A stretch of 64,000 nt of DNA, from positions 620,001 to 684,000 of the forward strand of contig NZ_RBZP01000001.1 in NCBI RefSeq assembly GCF_003628505.1, read 5' to 3'. This DNA comes from Oceanobacillus halophilus (GTDB taxonomy: Bacteria; Bacillota; Bacilli; Bacillales; Amphibacillaceae). A program made the position numbers and the translations under genes. Of the stretch, positions 38,016-47,120 are shown one piece after another; position 1 is the stretch's first letter; each line of letters begins with the position of its first letter. The notes beneath the pieces are model-generated. The model saw nothing but the letters and a program-made list of their open reading frames with translations. It searched no databases and had not been told where the DNA came from.

Positions 38016-39116
38016 TTAAATTAGTGATTTTCTAATAGAGATGGCTACTCCTTTTGGACTGTGTGCTCGGATGGTTGCTTCTTCCCCTGATAAGCTCACC
38101 CATCCTAATCCAGGAAAAACGATGTCTGTTTTTTCTTGGCTTATTTTGAATGTACTTTCGGTAAATTCAGGTAATGTCTCCATCGTTTTTTCATTTGGCG
38201 GTGTTAATAATTCACCTAAGTGATTTTCATACAAATGATCAGCTTTTTCTAGTTTTGTTCGATGTATCGGCAACAAATTAGAAAAATAACATACAAATGA
38301 TTGCTTTTGCCCTTTTACAAAATCCAAACGAGCCAAACCACCAAAAAAGAGTGTCTGCTCACTATTCAATTGATAAACACGCGGCTTTATTTCTTTCTTA
38401 GGTGTAATTAACTTCATATCCTCTTCTGAAATATAGTGGGACATCTGTTGTCTGTTAACAATCCCTGGTGTATCTATTAATGATGCGTTACCTCCTAAAG
38501 GAATTTCAATAAATCCGAGGGTTGTACCAGGGAAATATGACGTTGTAATCACTTCACTGATGCCAGTAGATTGTTTAATTAAACGATTGATAAAGGTTGA
38601 TTTACCAACGTTCGTAGTTCCAACAATGTATACATCTTTCTGTTTACGATAATAGTCTATTTGGCTTGATAATTCTTCTATTCCATGACCTTTAATAGAA
38701 GAAATTAAAAATACATCTAGTACTTTGATTCCTGCATCTTTTGCTTGTTTTCTTAACCATTGTACTAATTTCCGTTGATTAGTTGATTTAGGTAACAAGT
38801 CCATTTTATTTCCTACTAGTACAATTGGATTATCACCAGTTATCCGAGGGAGACTCTTGATCAAGCTTCCATTTACATCAAATATGTCAATTAGATGAAC
38901 AACTAACCCATTGGCATTTCGAATAGTACTTACCATTTTTAAAAAGTCATCATCTGTTATAGACACTTCTTGTATCTCATTATAATGTTTTAACCGAAAA
39001 CATCTTTTACATAGGATATTTTCTTTCTCTAATGAGGATTTTGGAGTGTAACCGGGTTTTTCTGGATCAGAACTTTGAATCTGAATTCCACATCCTTGAC
39101 AGTATATTGTATCCAA
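38016..39116 (-). CDS. yqeH: Circularly permuted GTPase YqeH (30S assembly)
   Basis: 366 residues from a TTG at 39116, preceded by GGAGG; this matches the length of the Bacillus subtilis protein. Required for 30S subunit assembly. N-terminal zinc finger with cysteines in CQGCG and CKRCF. Permuted G motifs: VGNKMDLL first, then GTTNVGKSTFIN and DTPGIV. The C-terminal domain binds RNA. A GTG 15 bases upstream overlaps the ribosome binding site and is rejected. Confidence 0.96.
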   Translation of the reverse strand: MDTIYCQGCGIQIQSSDPEKPGYTPKSSLEKENILCKRCFRLKHYNEIQEVSITDDDFLKMVSTIRNANGLVVHLIDIFDVNGSLIKSLPRITGDNPIVLVGNKMDLLPKSTNQRKLVQWLRKQAKDAGIKVLDVFLISSIKGHGIEELSSQIDYYRKQKDVYIVGTTNVGKSTFINRLIKQSTGISEVITTSYFPGTTLGFIEIPLGGNASLIDTPGIVNRQQMSHYISEEDMKLITPKKEIKPRVYQLNSEQTLFFGGLARLDFVKGQKQSFVCYFSNLLPIHRTKLEKADHLYENHLGELLTPPNEKTMETLPEFTESTFKISQEKTDIVFPGLGWVSLSGEEATIRAHSPKGVAISIRKSLI

Positions 39117-39118
39117 GC

Positions 39119-39634
39119 TTATTCCTCCCACCTAATTTTTCCTTTTTTACTTAACTTCCTTAAGATAACCCGTTCGATTCTTCGGTTTATTCGTGTAATT
39201 TTTCCATCGGTTTGAACAATAGGAACAACTAAGATTGTATATAATCCAGCGCTATTGCCGCCCAGAACATCAGTTAAGACCTGATCTCCTATAACTACAA
39301 CTTCCTCTTTTTTTAAGTGCATTTGCTTTTGTACCTTTTTAAAAGCTCGCCTTAAAGGTTTTCTGGCACTATAAACGAAAGGTATATCTAATGGTTCTGA
39401 AAAAACTTTTACACGATTAAGATTATTATTAGATATAATTGTAATTTGTATATCATGTTCTTTCATTCGTTTAAACCATTGAATTACCTCTGGAGTAGCA
39501 TCCTTTACATCCCAGGCTACTAGTGTGTTATCTAGGTCTGTGATAATTCCTTTAATTCCTCTTTGTTTCAAATCATCTGGATGTATTTCAAATATACTTT
39601 TAACATACTCATTTGGCAAAAATTTACTAAACAT
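39119..39634 (-). CDS. yqeG: HAD-superfamily phosphatase YqeG
   Basis: 171 residues from the ATG at 39634 (GAGGTG upstream). HAD subfamily IIIA, with the nucleophile motif TDLDNTLVAWD, the Thr/Ser motif TIISNNN and the acidic motif VIGDQVLTDVLGGN. The physiological substrate is not established. First gene of the yqeG-yqeM operon, and ends 2 bp from the yqeH start. Confidence 0.95.
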   Translation of the reverse strand: MFSKFLPNEYVKSIFEIHPDDLKQRGIKGIITDLDNTLVAWDVKDATPEVIQWFKRMKEHDIQITIISNNNLNRVKVFSEPLDIPFVYSARKPLRRAFKKVQKQMHLKKEEVVVIGDQVLTDVLGGNSAGLYTILVVPIVQTDGKITRINRRIERVILRKLSKKGKIRWEE

Positions 39635-39872
39635 TTTCACTACACCTCGTTGTCATCCCTAAAATGTTCACGTTTTGTCACAATTACCCATTATAAACTA
39701 ATCCTACATTAATTTACCATAGAAAAAAAGTTTTGTTCCATACAAATGTGTCGGGATATCTTTTTTCATGTTTAGGGACAAATTGTAAATATATGATAAA
39801 AACCAATTCAATTATGCGTTTTTTCGATAAGTTTTTAAAAAATCGTTCGACAAATATCTCCAAGTTTCGTGT

Positions 39873-40009
39873 TGTGGATAACTTTATTCACAATTTCAAC
39901 AGGCTTTAATGTACATTTTACAAGGTATATTATTCGATTGCTCACAAGTTATCTACAGTCTGATGTAGATAACTTTCGCCTTGTCCTAGTTTAAGAAACA
40001 TGGTAAATT
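39873..40009 (+). promoter_or_regulatory. sda promoter with four DnaA boxes
   Basis: Four DnaA-box matches cluster here. TTATCCACA (minus, 39873-39881) and TTATTCACA (plus, 39884-39892) fit the consensus TTATNCACA. TTATCTACA occurs on plus (39949-39957) and on minus (39964-39972) with one mismatch each. A sigma-A promoter follows: TTGTCC (39981-39986), a 17-bp spacer and TAAATT (40004-40009). DnaA activation of sda is established in Bacillus subtilis, so this fits replication-status control. The 39635-40058 interval is otherwise empty. Confidence 0.88.
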
Positions 40010-40058
40010 ATTATTAACATAAATCAAGTAAGACAATTTACTTAGGAGGGCTGTATGG

Positions 40059-40205
40059 ATGGAACATTTATCAGATGAGCTACTAATAGAATCCTATTAT
40101 ACAGCAAACGATTTAAACTTAAGCCCTGATTTTATTTCCTTAATAGAAGAAGAAATCCATAGAAGAAGTTTATCCCACAAAATTAAGTGCATAAAGTCTA
40201 GTTAA
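40059..40205 (+). CDS. sda: Sporulation checkpoint inhibitor Sda
   Basis: 48 residues: [20 protein letters not shown], followed by [15 protein letters not shown]. It matches the Bacillus Sda pattern ([35 protein letters not shown]) across the helical hairpin. Sda binds histidine kinase KinA and blocks the phosphorelay when replication is perturbed. ATG with AGGAGG eight bases upstream. Flanked by DnaA boxes upstream and a terminator downstream. yqeG lies divergently upstream, as in Bacillus. Confidence 0.93.
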   Translation: MEHLSDELLIESYYTANDLNLSPDFISLIEEEIHRRSLSHKIKCIKSS

Positions 40206-40236
40206 TAATGGATAAAATAAGTTAGATAATTTTCCT

Positions 40237-40268
40237 ACTCCTACCTTTATTAAGGTAGGAGTTATTTA
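40237..40268 (+). terminator. Terminator of sda
   Basis: ACTCCTACCTT and its complement around a short TATT-like loop, followed by a T-rich tail. The rest of the 40206-40502 interval holds the mrp promoter region. Confidence 0.88.
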
Positions 40269-40343
40269 TTTGCACATTTATATGGTAGTATATGTTTGTG
40301 TCTTTTTTTGCAATATATTATAATTAAGACTAGTTTTGTTCCC

Positions 40344-40373
40344 ACAATTGATTACAATTCTCATTGCAATTGT
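40344..40373 (+). promoter_or_regulatory. Candidate operator upstream of mrpA
   Basis: ACAATTG (40344-40350) and CAATTGT (40367-40373) form a spaced palindrome. Inside it, 40349-40363 matches the Bacillus 7-1-7 Fur/PerR-type box (TGATAAT-N-ATTATCA) at 12 of 14 positions. It lies about 140 bp before the mrp operon. A regulator is not proven; AT-rich DNA yields such matches by chance. Confidence 0.3.
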
Positions 40374-40502
40374 CATATCCATTCCCCAATTATTGGACCA
40401 TTATTTTAGGACAAGTCAGCCAGTCTTCTAAGTAACCAAATTCCAAATTGGAACGTAAGAATGATTGTTTCATACACATATATTAAGGAGGAATAGCATT
40501 AG

Positions 40503-42821
40503 ATGATTTACGCAGTTTTTGCTCCATTATTATTTGCTATATTTGTCCCATGGATTAGCAAATTTAAAGATAGAATACATACTGGTACTTTTGTATTCAT
40601 AATTCCTTTCATTATTTTCCTATATTTTGTACAGTTTATTGGGTCGGACTTTAATCCAATAAGACAAACTGTTAATTGGATTCCCTCTCTAGATATGAAT
40701 TTAGATTTCTATTTAGATGGATTAAGCTTACTATTCGTTTTACTAATCAGTGGTATTGGGGCACTGGTTGTACTCTACTCTATCTTTTATCTACATAAAT
40801 CGGAAAAATTAGGACATTTTTATGTATTTCTTTTAATGTTTATGACCGCTATGTTAGGTGTTGTCCTTTCCGATAATGTTTTCGTATTATATGCCTTTTG
40901 GGAATTAACATCAATTTCTTCATTCTTACTAATTGGTTACTGGAACTTTAAAGAACGTTCAAGATACGGGGCACTAAAATCAATGCTGATTACTGTTTTT
41001 GGTGGACTGAGTATGCTCGGAGGATTTATTTTCCTTACGATTATTACTGGTACTACCAGTGTACAAGCAATGATTGATCAGGTGGACATCATTTTAGCAA
41101 GTGAATTTTTACCGCTTATTTTAATATTTATCCTTCTTGGTGCATTTACAAAATCAGCTCAATTTCCTTTCCATATCTGGTTACCAGATGCAATGGAAGC
41201 ACCAACTCCTGTAAGTGCTTATTTGCACTCAGCAACAATGGTTAAAGCAGGGATATTTCTAATAGCTAGATTCTCCCCTATTTTTGCTGGTTACGAAGGG
41301 TTCTTTATTGCAGTAAGTCTTGTCGGTATTATTACACTTTGCTGGGGTTCATATATGGCTGTAAGACAAACCGATTTAAAGGGAATTCTTGCTTTCTCTA
41401 CTATTAGTCAATTAGGGATGATTATGGCAATGTTAGGTTTTGGAACACAAGCTGCTGTCTTTGCTGCTGTATTCCACATACTTAACCATGCAACATTTAA
41501 AGGAAGTTTATTTATGATTGCAGGTATTATTGACCATGAAACAGGAACCAGAGATATAAGAAAACTCGGTGGTCTCCTAACATTAATGCCCATTTCATTC
41601 ACATTAGCTCTATTTGGTACTTTTTCCATGGCTGGGGTTCCATTCCCATTCCTAAATGGCTTCTATAGTAAAGAGCTATTCTTTGATGCTACTTTAGGCT
41701 TAGAAGGTGTAGCTTGGTTAGCGGAAGCAATTCCATATTTAGCTGTATTTGGTAGCATCTTTACATTCGTCTATTCCATGTATTTCTTATTTGGCGTGTT
41801 CACTGGTCCCAAGCATTTGGAACAGTTGCCAAAGAAACCACATGAAGCACCCTTTGGTATGTTAATCTCACCAATTATTCTTGTATTGGGAGTTATTTTG
41901 ATAGGTCTATTTGCTGATAAAGTTAATCAGCCATTCTTACTTCATGCAGCACAAGCAGTTAATAGTGGTGTTGAATATCATGAAGTGAAATTCTGGCATG
42001 GATTTAACTTACCTTTAATCATGTCACTTATCGTCGTTGCTGTTGGAATCATTTTGTATTTAACGCGAACCAAGTGGAATGGAATATACAATACCCTTCC
42101 AGGTAAGCTAAGCTTCAATAGAGTGTATGACTGGATTGTCGAGAAGTTGGATCAATATTCTACCTCCATTACTAAGACGTATATGACTGGTTCACTCAGA
42201 ACCTATATGTCCCTAATCCTAGGAACTACACTGATTGTGACTGCTATTTATATGTATATCACGGATGGTTTTGCAATAGATTACAGTAATTTAGCAGAAA
42301 TCACTACTCTAGAAGTCGCTGTTGTTATAACGATTATGATAGGCGCTGTCGCAACACTTTATATGAATAATAATATAGCAGCTATTTTAGTGACAGGGAT
42401 TGTTGGCTATGGTGTTTCTATGCTCTTTGTGATTTACCGGGCACCTGATATTGCCCTTACACAATTAGTTGTAGAAACCGTATCTATTGCTATATTCCTG
42501 TTGTGTTTCTACCATTTACCTAAGTTAAGAAAAAGAGAGGAACCAGTCAGTACGAAATTGTCTAACAGTTTCATCGCCATTGGATTTGGATTGCTTATCA
42601 CATTAGTAGGCATTTCTGCACATAGTTCAAATTGGTATAGTTCTATATCAGAATACTTCTTAGAAAATTCCTATAAATTAGGTGGCGGAGATAACGTAGT
42701 TAACGTTATTCTCGTAGACTTCCGTGGACTAGATACATTGTTTGAAATAACTGTACTTGGTATTGCAGCGCTTGCCGTCCTTGCACTGATAAAAATGCAG
42801 AAGAAAAAGGGGGCGAAATAA
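40503..42821 (+). CDS. mrpA: Na+/H+ antiporter subunit A
   Basis: 772 residues, about 20 transmembrane helices. MrpA is homologous to the proton-pumping subunits of complex I, and its C-terminal part resembles MbhD and MbhE. Conserved Glu134 in FWELTSISSFLLIGYW, plus HIWLPDAMEAPTPVSAYLHSA-type sequence. It ends with GGGDNVVNVILVDFRGLDT, normal for MrpA, and has no MnhB-like domain. Ribosome binding site AAGGAGG is 11 bp from the ATG, slightly long. First gene of the operon. The stop codon directly precedes the mrpC start. Confidence 0.96.
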   Translation: MIYAVFAPLLFAIFVPWISKFKDRIHTGTFVFIIPFIIFLYFVQFIGSDFNPIRQTVNWIPSLDMNLDFYLDGLSLLFVLLISGIGALVVLYSIFYLHKSEKLGHFYVFLLMFMTAMLGVVLSDNVFVLYAFWELTSISSFLLIGYWNFKERSRYGALKSMLITVFGGLSMLGGFIFLTIITGTTSVQAMIDQVDIILASEFLPLILIFILLGAFTKSAQFPFHIWLPDAMEAPTPVSAYLHSATMVKAGIFLIARFSPIFAGYEGFFIAVSLVGIITLCWGSYMAVRQTDLKGILAFSTISQLGMIMAMLGFGTQAAVFAAVFHILNHATFKGSLFMIAGIIDHETGTRDIRKLGGLLTLMPISFTLALFGTFSMAGVPFPFLNGFYSKELFFDATLGLEGVAWLAEAIPYLAVFGSIFTFVYSMYFLFGVFTGPKHLEQLPKKPHEAPFGMLISPIILVLGVILIGLFADKVNQPFLLHAAQAVNSGVEYHEVKFWHGFNLPLIMSLIVVAVGIILYLTRTKWNGIYNTLPGKLSFNRVYDWIVEKLDQYSTSITKTYMTGSLRTYMSLILGTTLIVTAIYMYITDGFAIDYSNLAEITTLEVAVVITIMIGAVATLYMNNNIAAILVTGIVGYGVSMLFVIYRAPDIALTQLVVETVSIAIFLLCFYHLPKLRKREEPVSTKLSNSFIAIGFGLLITLVGISAHSSNWYSSISEYFLENSYKLGGGDNVVNVILVDFRGLDTLFEITVLGIAALAVLALIKMQKKKGAK

Positions 42822-43160
42822 ATGGAGATATTAATCCTCATACTTAGTGGTGTGTTATTTGCTACAGCAATCTACAATTTGTTACAAAAACAATTGCTAC
42901 GAATTATCATTGGAACGATACTATTATCCCATGGTGCCCATCTAATCATTTTGACAATGGGTAAATTAAAAACTGGTCAGCCTCCTGTATTGATGGATGG
43001 CGTTACTGAATATACCGATCCGCTGCCACAAGCATTAATTCTAACATCTATTGTTATTAGTTTCGGTATTACCGGTCTCCTTCTTGTACTGGCGTATCGT
43101 ACTACTCAAGAAAACAATACAGATAATATGGAACAGTTAAGGGGCGGGTCACATGATTAA
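42822..43160 (+). CDS. mrpC: Na+/H+ antiporter subunit C
   Basis: 112 residues, three transmembrane helices, NuoK-like. Signatures LRIIIGTILLSHGAHLII and DPLPQALILTSIVISFG. It starts right after the mrpA stop codon, where mrpB would be expected, and overlaps mrpD by 8 bp. MrpC interacts with the membrane arm in this complex. Confidence 0.96.
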   Translation: MEILILILSGVLFATAIYNLLQKQLLRIIIGTILLSHGAHLIILTMGKLKTGQPPVLMDGVTEYTDPLPQALILTSIVISFGITGLLLVLAYRTTQENNTDNMEQLRGGSHD

Positions 43161-44634
43161 TTTAGCAGTCTTACCGATTGTCTTACCGTTGTTATCAGCA
43201 ATTATCTTAGTATTCTTCAATTCTAAGGTGAGAATTTCAAGATTATTAACGAAGATATTCTCTCTTATAGGATTCGGAGTTTCTGGATATATTGCATGGT
43301 ATGTCATTGAAAATGGAACAATAACTTTAGAAACAGGCGGATGGGTAGCACCATTCGGAATTATATTAGTAGTAGATACCCTGGCTGCAGCACTACTATT
43401 AACCACCAATATCGTATCAGTTGCTTGTGCATTTTACGCACCTTATTCAGGTTTAGGAGAAAAAGAGAATTACTACTTCTACCCCTTTTTCTTCTTTCTT
43501 ATAAGTGGTGTGTCTGGTGCATTTATAACTGGAGACTTATTTAACCTATTTGTTTTCTTTGAAGTATTATTAATGGCATCCTATGCATTAATTGTTCTAG
43601 GTGGAGATAAAGTACAATTTAGAGAATCCATTAAATATTTATTAATTAATTTATTTTCATCGATGTTATTTGTTACTGCCATAGCCTTTTTATATGGTGT
43701 AGTTGGAACAGTAAATATGGCTCAAATCGCTGAGCGTGTGGCTGAAGTTGATCAGCAAGGAATATTAACAACTATCGCATTCTTGCTTTTCTTTGTATTT
43801 GCAACGAAAGCTGCGTTGTTCCCTCTTTATTACTGGCTACCTAACTCCTATATCGTTCCAAGTCCTGTCATTTCAGCTTTATTTGGAGCATTATTAACAA
43901 AGGTTGGAGTATATTCCATCGTACGAGTATTTACATTGATTTTTGTACATCGAATTGAACTGACACATGAATTTTTCATTTGGATAGCAGGTCTATCAAT
44001 GATATTTGGTGTTATTGGTGCTCTTTCAACCAATAATATAAAGCTCATCATTGCTTACAATATTATTCCTGCTATCGGCTATATGATTATGGGAATAGGA
44101 ATATTCAATCAGGCTGCATTAAGCGGGTCTATTTATTATCTTGTTCAGGATATGATAGTAAAAGCTGCACTATTCTTGTTGGTAGGCGTTATTGCCTATG
44201 TTGCAGGAACTTCAGATCTACGCAAGATGAATGGACTAATTCATCACTACCCAGTTCTGGGATGGCTCCTATTTATCTCTGCTTTTGTTCTAGCAGGCAT
44301 ACCACCATTTAGTGGTTTTATAGGTAAGCTGTTATTATTAGAAGGAGCATTTAGGAATGAAGAAGTGATTATTGCTATCATTGCACTAATTACCAGTCTT
44401 TTAATTCTTTACTCCATCATTAAGATCTTTATTAGAGGTTTCTGGGGTGATAAAGACGCAATGAAAGGATTAACCATTAAGTCAACTAAAGGATTGATTG
44501 CTCCAATCGTTTTCCTTTTAGCTATAACTGTCATTTTAGGAGTGGGAGCAGAATATTTCTATCCAATCAGTGATTCCATTGCAATATATTTGCTGGATCC
44601 TGACGTTTATATTGATTCTGTACTAAAGGAGTAA
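43153..44634 (+). CDS. mrpD: Na+/H+ antiporter subunit D
   Basis: 493 residues, about 14 helices, homologous to complex I antiporter-like subunits. Key Glu137 in VFFEVLLMASYALIV is conserved and known to be essential for antiport in Bacillus Mrp. FATKAALFPLYYWLPNSY carries the conserved lysine. Overlaps mrpC. Confidence 0.97.
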   Translation: MINLAVLPIVLPLLSAIILVFFNSKVRISRLLTKIFSLIGFGVSGYIAWYVIENGTITLETGGWVAPFGIILVVDTLAAALLLTTNIVSVACAFYAPYSGLGEKENYYFYPFFFFLISGVSGAFITGDLFNLFVFFEVLLMASYALIVLGGDKVQFRESIKYLLINLFSSMLFVTAIAFLYGVVGTVNMAQIAERVAEVDQQGILTTIAFLLFFVFATKAALFPLYYWLPNSYIVPSPVISALFGALLTKVGVYSIVRVFTLIFVHRIELTHEFFIWIAGLSMIFGVIGALSTNNIKLIIAYNIIPAIGYMIMGIGIFNQAALSGSIYYLVQDMIVKAALFLLVGVIAYVAGTSDLRKMNGLIHHYPVLGWLLFISAFVLAGIPPFSGFIGKLLLLEGAFRNEEVIIAIIALITSLLILYSIIKIFIRGFWGDKDAMKGLTIKSTKGLIAPIVFLLAITVILGVGAEYFYPISDSIAIYLLDPDVYIDSVLKE

Positions 44635-44640
44635 TGTAAT

Positions 44641-45117
44641 ATGGCCTTTCAAATTATTATTAACTTAATCATTGCAGTCTTATGGATGTTTCTGAGTGAA
44701 TCATACGCGATCCCTAGTTTTATTACAGGGTTTATATTTGGGATTCTATTATTGTTCCTGATGCGCCGATTTATTTCAGGTGAGTTTTATTTTATTAAGG
44801 TAGTAAATATCTTTAAACTTATCTTTATCTTTATTAAAGAAGTGATTATTTCCAATATCGACATGTTAAAGTATATCTACTCACCTAAAAAAACAGCAGA
44901 ACCTGGGATTTTTGAGTTACCACTGGACGTGAAATCTAATTGGGAGATTTCAATTTTAGCAGGGTTAATATCTTTAACACCGGGAACTTTATCTGTAGCA
45001 GTTTCAGATGATAATCAATCCTTATTCATCCATGCGATGAATATAGATGATGTCAATAAATCCATTACAGAAATTAAAACAACCTTTGAAAGAATGATTA
45101 TGGAGGTGACAAGATGA
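44641..45117 (+). CDS. mrpE: Na+/H+ antiporter subunit E
   Basis: 158 residues with two or three N-terminal helices and a soluble C-terminus. Motifs: PGIFELPLDVKSNWEISILA and SLTPGTLSV. It overlaps the mrpF start codon by 4 bp (ATGA). MrpE is needed for full activity of the complex in Bacillus. Confidence 0.96.
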   Translation: MAFQIIINLIIAVLWMFLSESYAIPSFITGFIFGILLLFLMRRFISGEFYFIKVVNIFKLIFIFIKEVIISNIDMLKYIYSPKKTAEPGIFELPLDVKSNWEISILAGLISLTPGTLSVAVSDDNQSLFIHAMNIDDVNKSITEIKTTFERMIMEVTR

Positions 45118-45419
45118 GAGAAGTTTTATACTTAACCGAACAAATATTAGAATTAAGTGTAACAATTGGTTTTATTGCAATAGCTGTTTCACTCATCTTA
45201 CTCATGTACCAAATAATTGTTGGTCCAAATAATGTTGAACGTGCTGTAGCACTTGATACTATTGGAATTAACTTAATGGCAGTAGCTACTCTTCTATCCA
45301 TCTATCTTGTCACTGATAAGCTGAATGATGTGGTCCTACTAATTGGAATTTTGGCCTTCTTAGGTACGGTAGGTATTGCTAAATATTTAGAAGAGGGTGT
45401 TATCATTGACAGAAAGTGA
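45114..45419 (+). CDS. mrpF: Na+/H+ antiporter subunit F
   Basis: 101 residues, three helices. Conserved motif RAVALDTIGINLMAVATLL and LAFLGTVGIAKYLEEG. Overlaps both mrpE and mrpG, consistent with translational coupling. Confidence 0.95.
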   Translation: MREVLYLTEQILELSVTIGFIAIAVSLILLMYQIIVGPNNVERAVALDTIGINLMAVATLLSIYLVTDKLNDVVLLIGILAFLGTVGIAKYLEEGVIIDRK

Positions 45420-45783
45420 AATGTTACTGCATATTATCATTAACATAATTATAATTTTATCTGTTTTAATTGGGGCATTTTTTGTTTTCTCTGCTTCTAT
45501 TGGTATTATTCGCTTTCCGGATGTATACACCAAGCTTCATGCTGCTACAAAAGCTCCAACATTAGGACTAGCAAGTCTGTTAATTGGCGCATTTATGTTT
45601 TTGTTTATTCAGCATGACATTGTAAGTGGTAAATTATTATTAGCGATACTGTTTATCCTAATAACTAATCCTGTATCTGCACATATGATTTCCAGAGCTG
45701 CGCATGCAAATGGTGTTAAACCTGTAATAAAAAATCGCAAAGATGCCTATGAAAATTATAAAACAAGAATACAAAGCAAGTGA
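45406..45783 (+). CDS. mrpG: Na+/H+ antiporter subunit G
   Basis: 125 residues from a TTG at 45406 behind AGAGGG; a GTG at 45397 lies inside that site. Three helices with IIRFPDVYTKLHAATKAPTLG and LFILITNPVSAHMISRAA, the MrpG signature. Last gene of the operon, followed by a terminator. Overlaps mrpF by 14 bp. Confidence 0.94.
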   Translation: MTESEMLLHIIINIIIILSVLIGAFFVFSASIGIIRFPDVYTKLHAATKAPTLGLASLLIGAFMFLFIQHDIVSGKLLLAILFILITNPVSAHMISRAAHANGVKPVIKNRKDAYENYKTRIQSK

Positions 45784-45811
45784 CTTTCCTATAGGAGAGT
45801 CACTTTTTTAT
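45778..45811 (+). terminator. Terminator of the mrp operon
   Basis: AAGTGACTTTCC pairs with GGAGAGTCACTT (one G-U or A-C irregularity near the loop), followed by T6. The left arm overlaps the mrpG stop codon. The remaining 45812-46067 stretch leads to sigK; I see no clear sigma-E promoter in it. Confidence 0.92.
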
Positions 45812-46067
45812 GCGATATTTTCATATTTTTATCGAATCTAAATGTTTTAATCAACAAGAGCAATATTATTTTAGAATGGAGCTTCTTTAATTTAAGTGGA
45901 CAGACACGAAAGCACCTCCTCCTTCATAAAGATGTTATATAGGCAAATACCCAATATAGAAAGATAAGGCGAATGCCTGAACTAACTTGCAGGGATAGAG
46001 TCTTACACTTCCAAACGATCAGGACTAATGACTGCAAAGAGGTTAATAATTTGAGGAGGTGCTGTGT

Positions 46068-46775
46068 TTGTCTGGAATCCTGACTGTTCTTGCTCTTCTT
46101 GTAAAGGAAGTACTATTTTTTGTATCCTATGTAAAAAATCATGCTTTTCCTCAACCTTTACCACCTGATGAAGAGAGAAAATATATTCAAGAAATGCAAG
46201 AAGGCAGTGAGACTGCAAGAAACAAATTGATAGAACATAATTTGCGCTTAGTCGCACATATTGTTAAAAAGTTTGAAAACACAGGAGAAGATATGGAAGA
46301 TCTTATTTCCATCGGAACAATAGGTCTGATAAAAGGAGTAGAAAGTTTTTCTCTTGATAAAGGTACAAAACTCGCAACTTACGCGGCAAGGTGTATTGAA
46401 AATGAGATACTTATGCATTTGCGCGCTTTAAAGAAAGTGAAAAAGGATGTTTCTTTGCATGATCCCATTGGCCAGGATAAGGAAGGAAATGAAATTAGTT
46501 TAATTGATATTTTAGAAGCTGAAAATGAAAATATTATTGAATATATACAATTAAATATGGAAATTGAGAAAATGCAAGATTATTTATCTATTCTTGATAA
46601 GCGAGAACGGGAAGTAATAATTTACCGTTATGGTTTAAACGAATACAAAGAGATGACACAAAGAGAAATAGCTAAGAAATTAAATATTTCACGAAGTTAC
46701 GTATCACGCATCGAAAAAAGAGCACTTATGAAAGTATTTCATGAGTATTATCGCAAGGAAAGAGATAACTACTAA
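46068..46775 (+). CDS. sigK: RNA polymerase sigma-K factor (intact, with pro-sequence)
   Basis: 235 residues from the TTG at 46068. The upstream GTG at 46059 lies inside the GAGGAGG ribosome binding site, and the TTG gives the expected N-terminus [20 protein letters not shown]. That hydrophobic stretch is the pro-sequence removed by SpoIVFB; the mature protein would start near [10 protein letters not shown]. Sigma-70 regions are intact ([21 protein letters not shown], then the C-terminal [25 protein letters not shown]). The gene is one piece, so no skin-like element interrupts it. Mother-cell late sporulation. Confidence 0.97.
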   Translation: MSGILTVLALLVKEVLFFVSYVKNHAFPQPLPPDEERKYIQEMQEGSETARNKLIEHNLRLVAHIVKKFENTGEDMEDLISIGTIGLIKGVESFSLDKGTKLATYAARCIENEILMHLRALKKVKKDVSLHDPIGQDKEGNEISLIDILEAENENIIEYIQLNMEIEKMQDYLSILDKREREVIIYRYGLNEYKEMTQREIAKKLNISRSYVSRIEKRALMKVFHEYYRKERDNY

Positions 46776-46810
46776 GGGTCTAATGAACTAAAGAATATCT
46801 AACAAAATAC

Positions 46811-46847
46811 AAAAAACAATGCACAGCAAAGTAGTGCATTGTTTTTT
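46811..46847 (+). terminator. Terminator of sigK
   Basis: A 14-bp perfect inverted repeat (AAAAAACAATGCAC / GTGCATTGTTTTTT) with a 9-nt loop ending in T6. Confidence 0.93.
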
Positions 46848-46864
46848 CCTATTTTTAATACGAC

Positions 46865-47105
46865 TTAGATAGAAACTCCTGAAATCCTGATTAATTTATT
46901 TCAGAATAGTTAGCTCTTGCTTACATATAGGATTGTTTTCTGCTGTCATATGCTCCAGCAGAATACTTCGCTTTCCCCAGGAAGAAAAGCCTAGGTGAGT
47001 CTACAGAGTGCTTTAGCTCGAAATAGGCTCAAGTAGCGGATATATAGCAGTATTCTTATTTAAAGTAATCAATTATAAAAAGCATATTCTTTTAGATAAG
47101 AGCCT
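46865..47105 (+). repeat. Dispersed intergenic element copy between sigK and mtnN
   Basis: Left module: GATAGAAACTCCTGA, TTTCAGAATAGTTAGCTCT, CTGCTGTCATATGCTCC. The right module shares AGAAAAGCCTAGGTGAG, GGCTCAAGTAGCGG, ATATATAGCAGTATTCTT and TTAAAGTAATCAAT with the copy at 15021-15311. It ends in ATAAGAGCC, close to the terminal repeat. It is the only copy that joins both modules, and it fills the 46848-47120 interval. Confidence 0.8.
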
Positions 47106-47120
47106 TATTTAAATACTTAT

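Noticed and set aside
40503-42821. MrpA as an MrpA-MrpB fusion
   Set aside because: Its length (772) and its end (MbhE-like, with GLDTLFEITVLG) are those of ordinary MrpA; no GHNxPGGGF-type MnhB signature is present.
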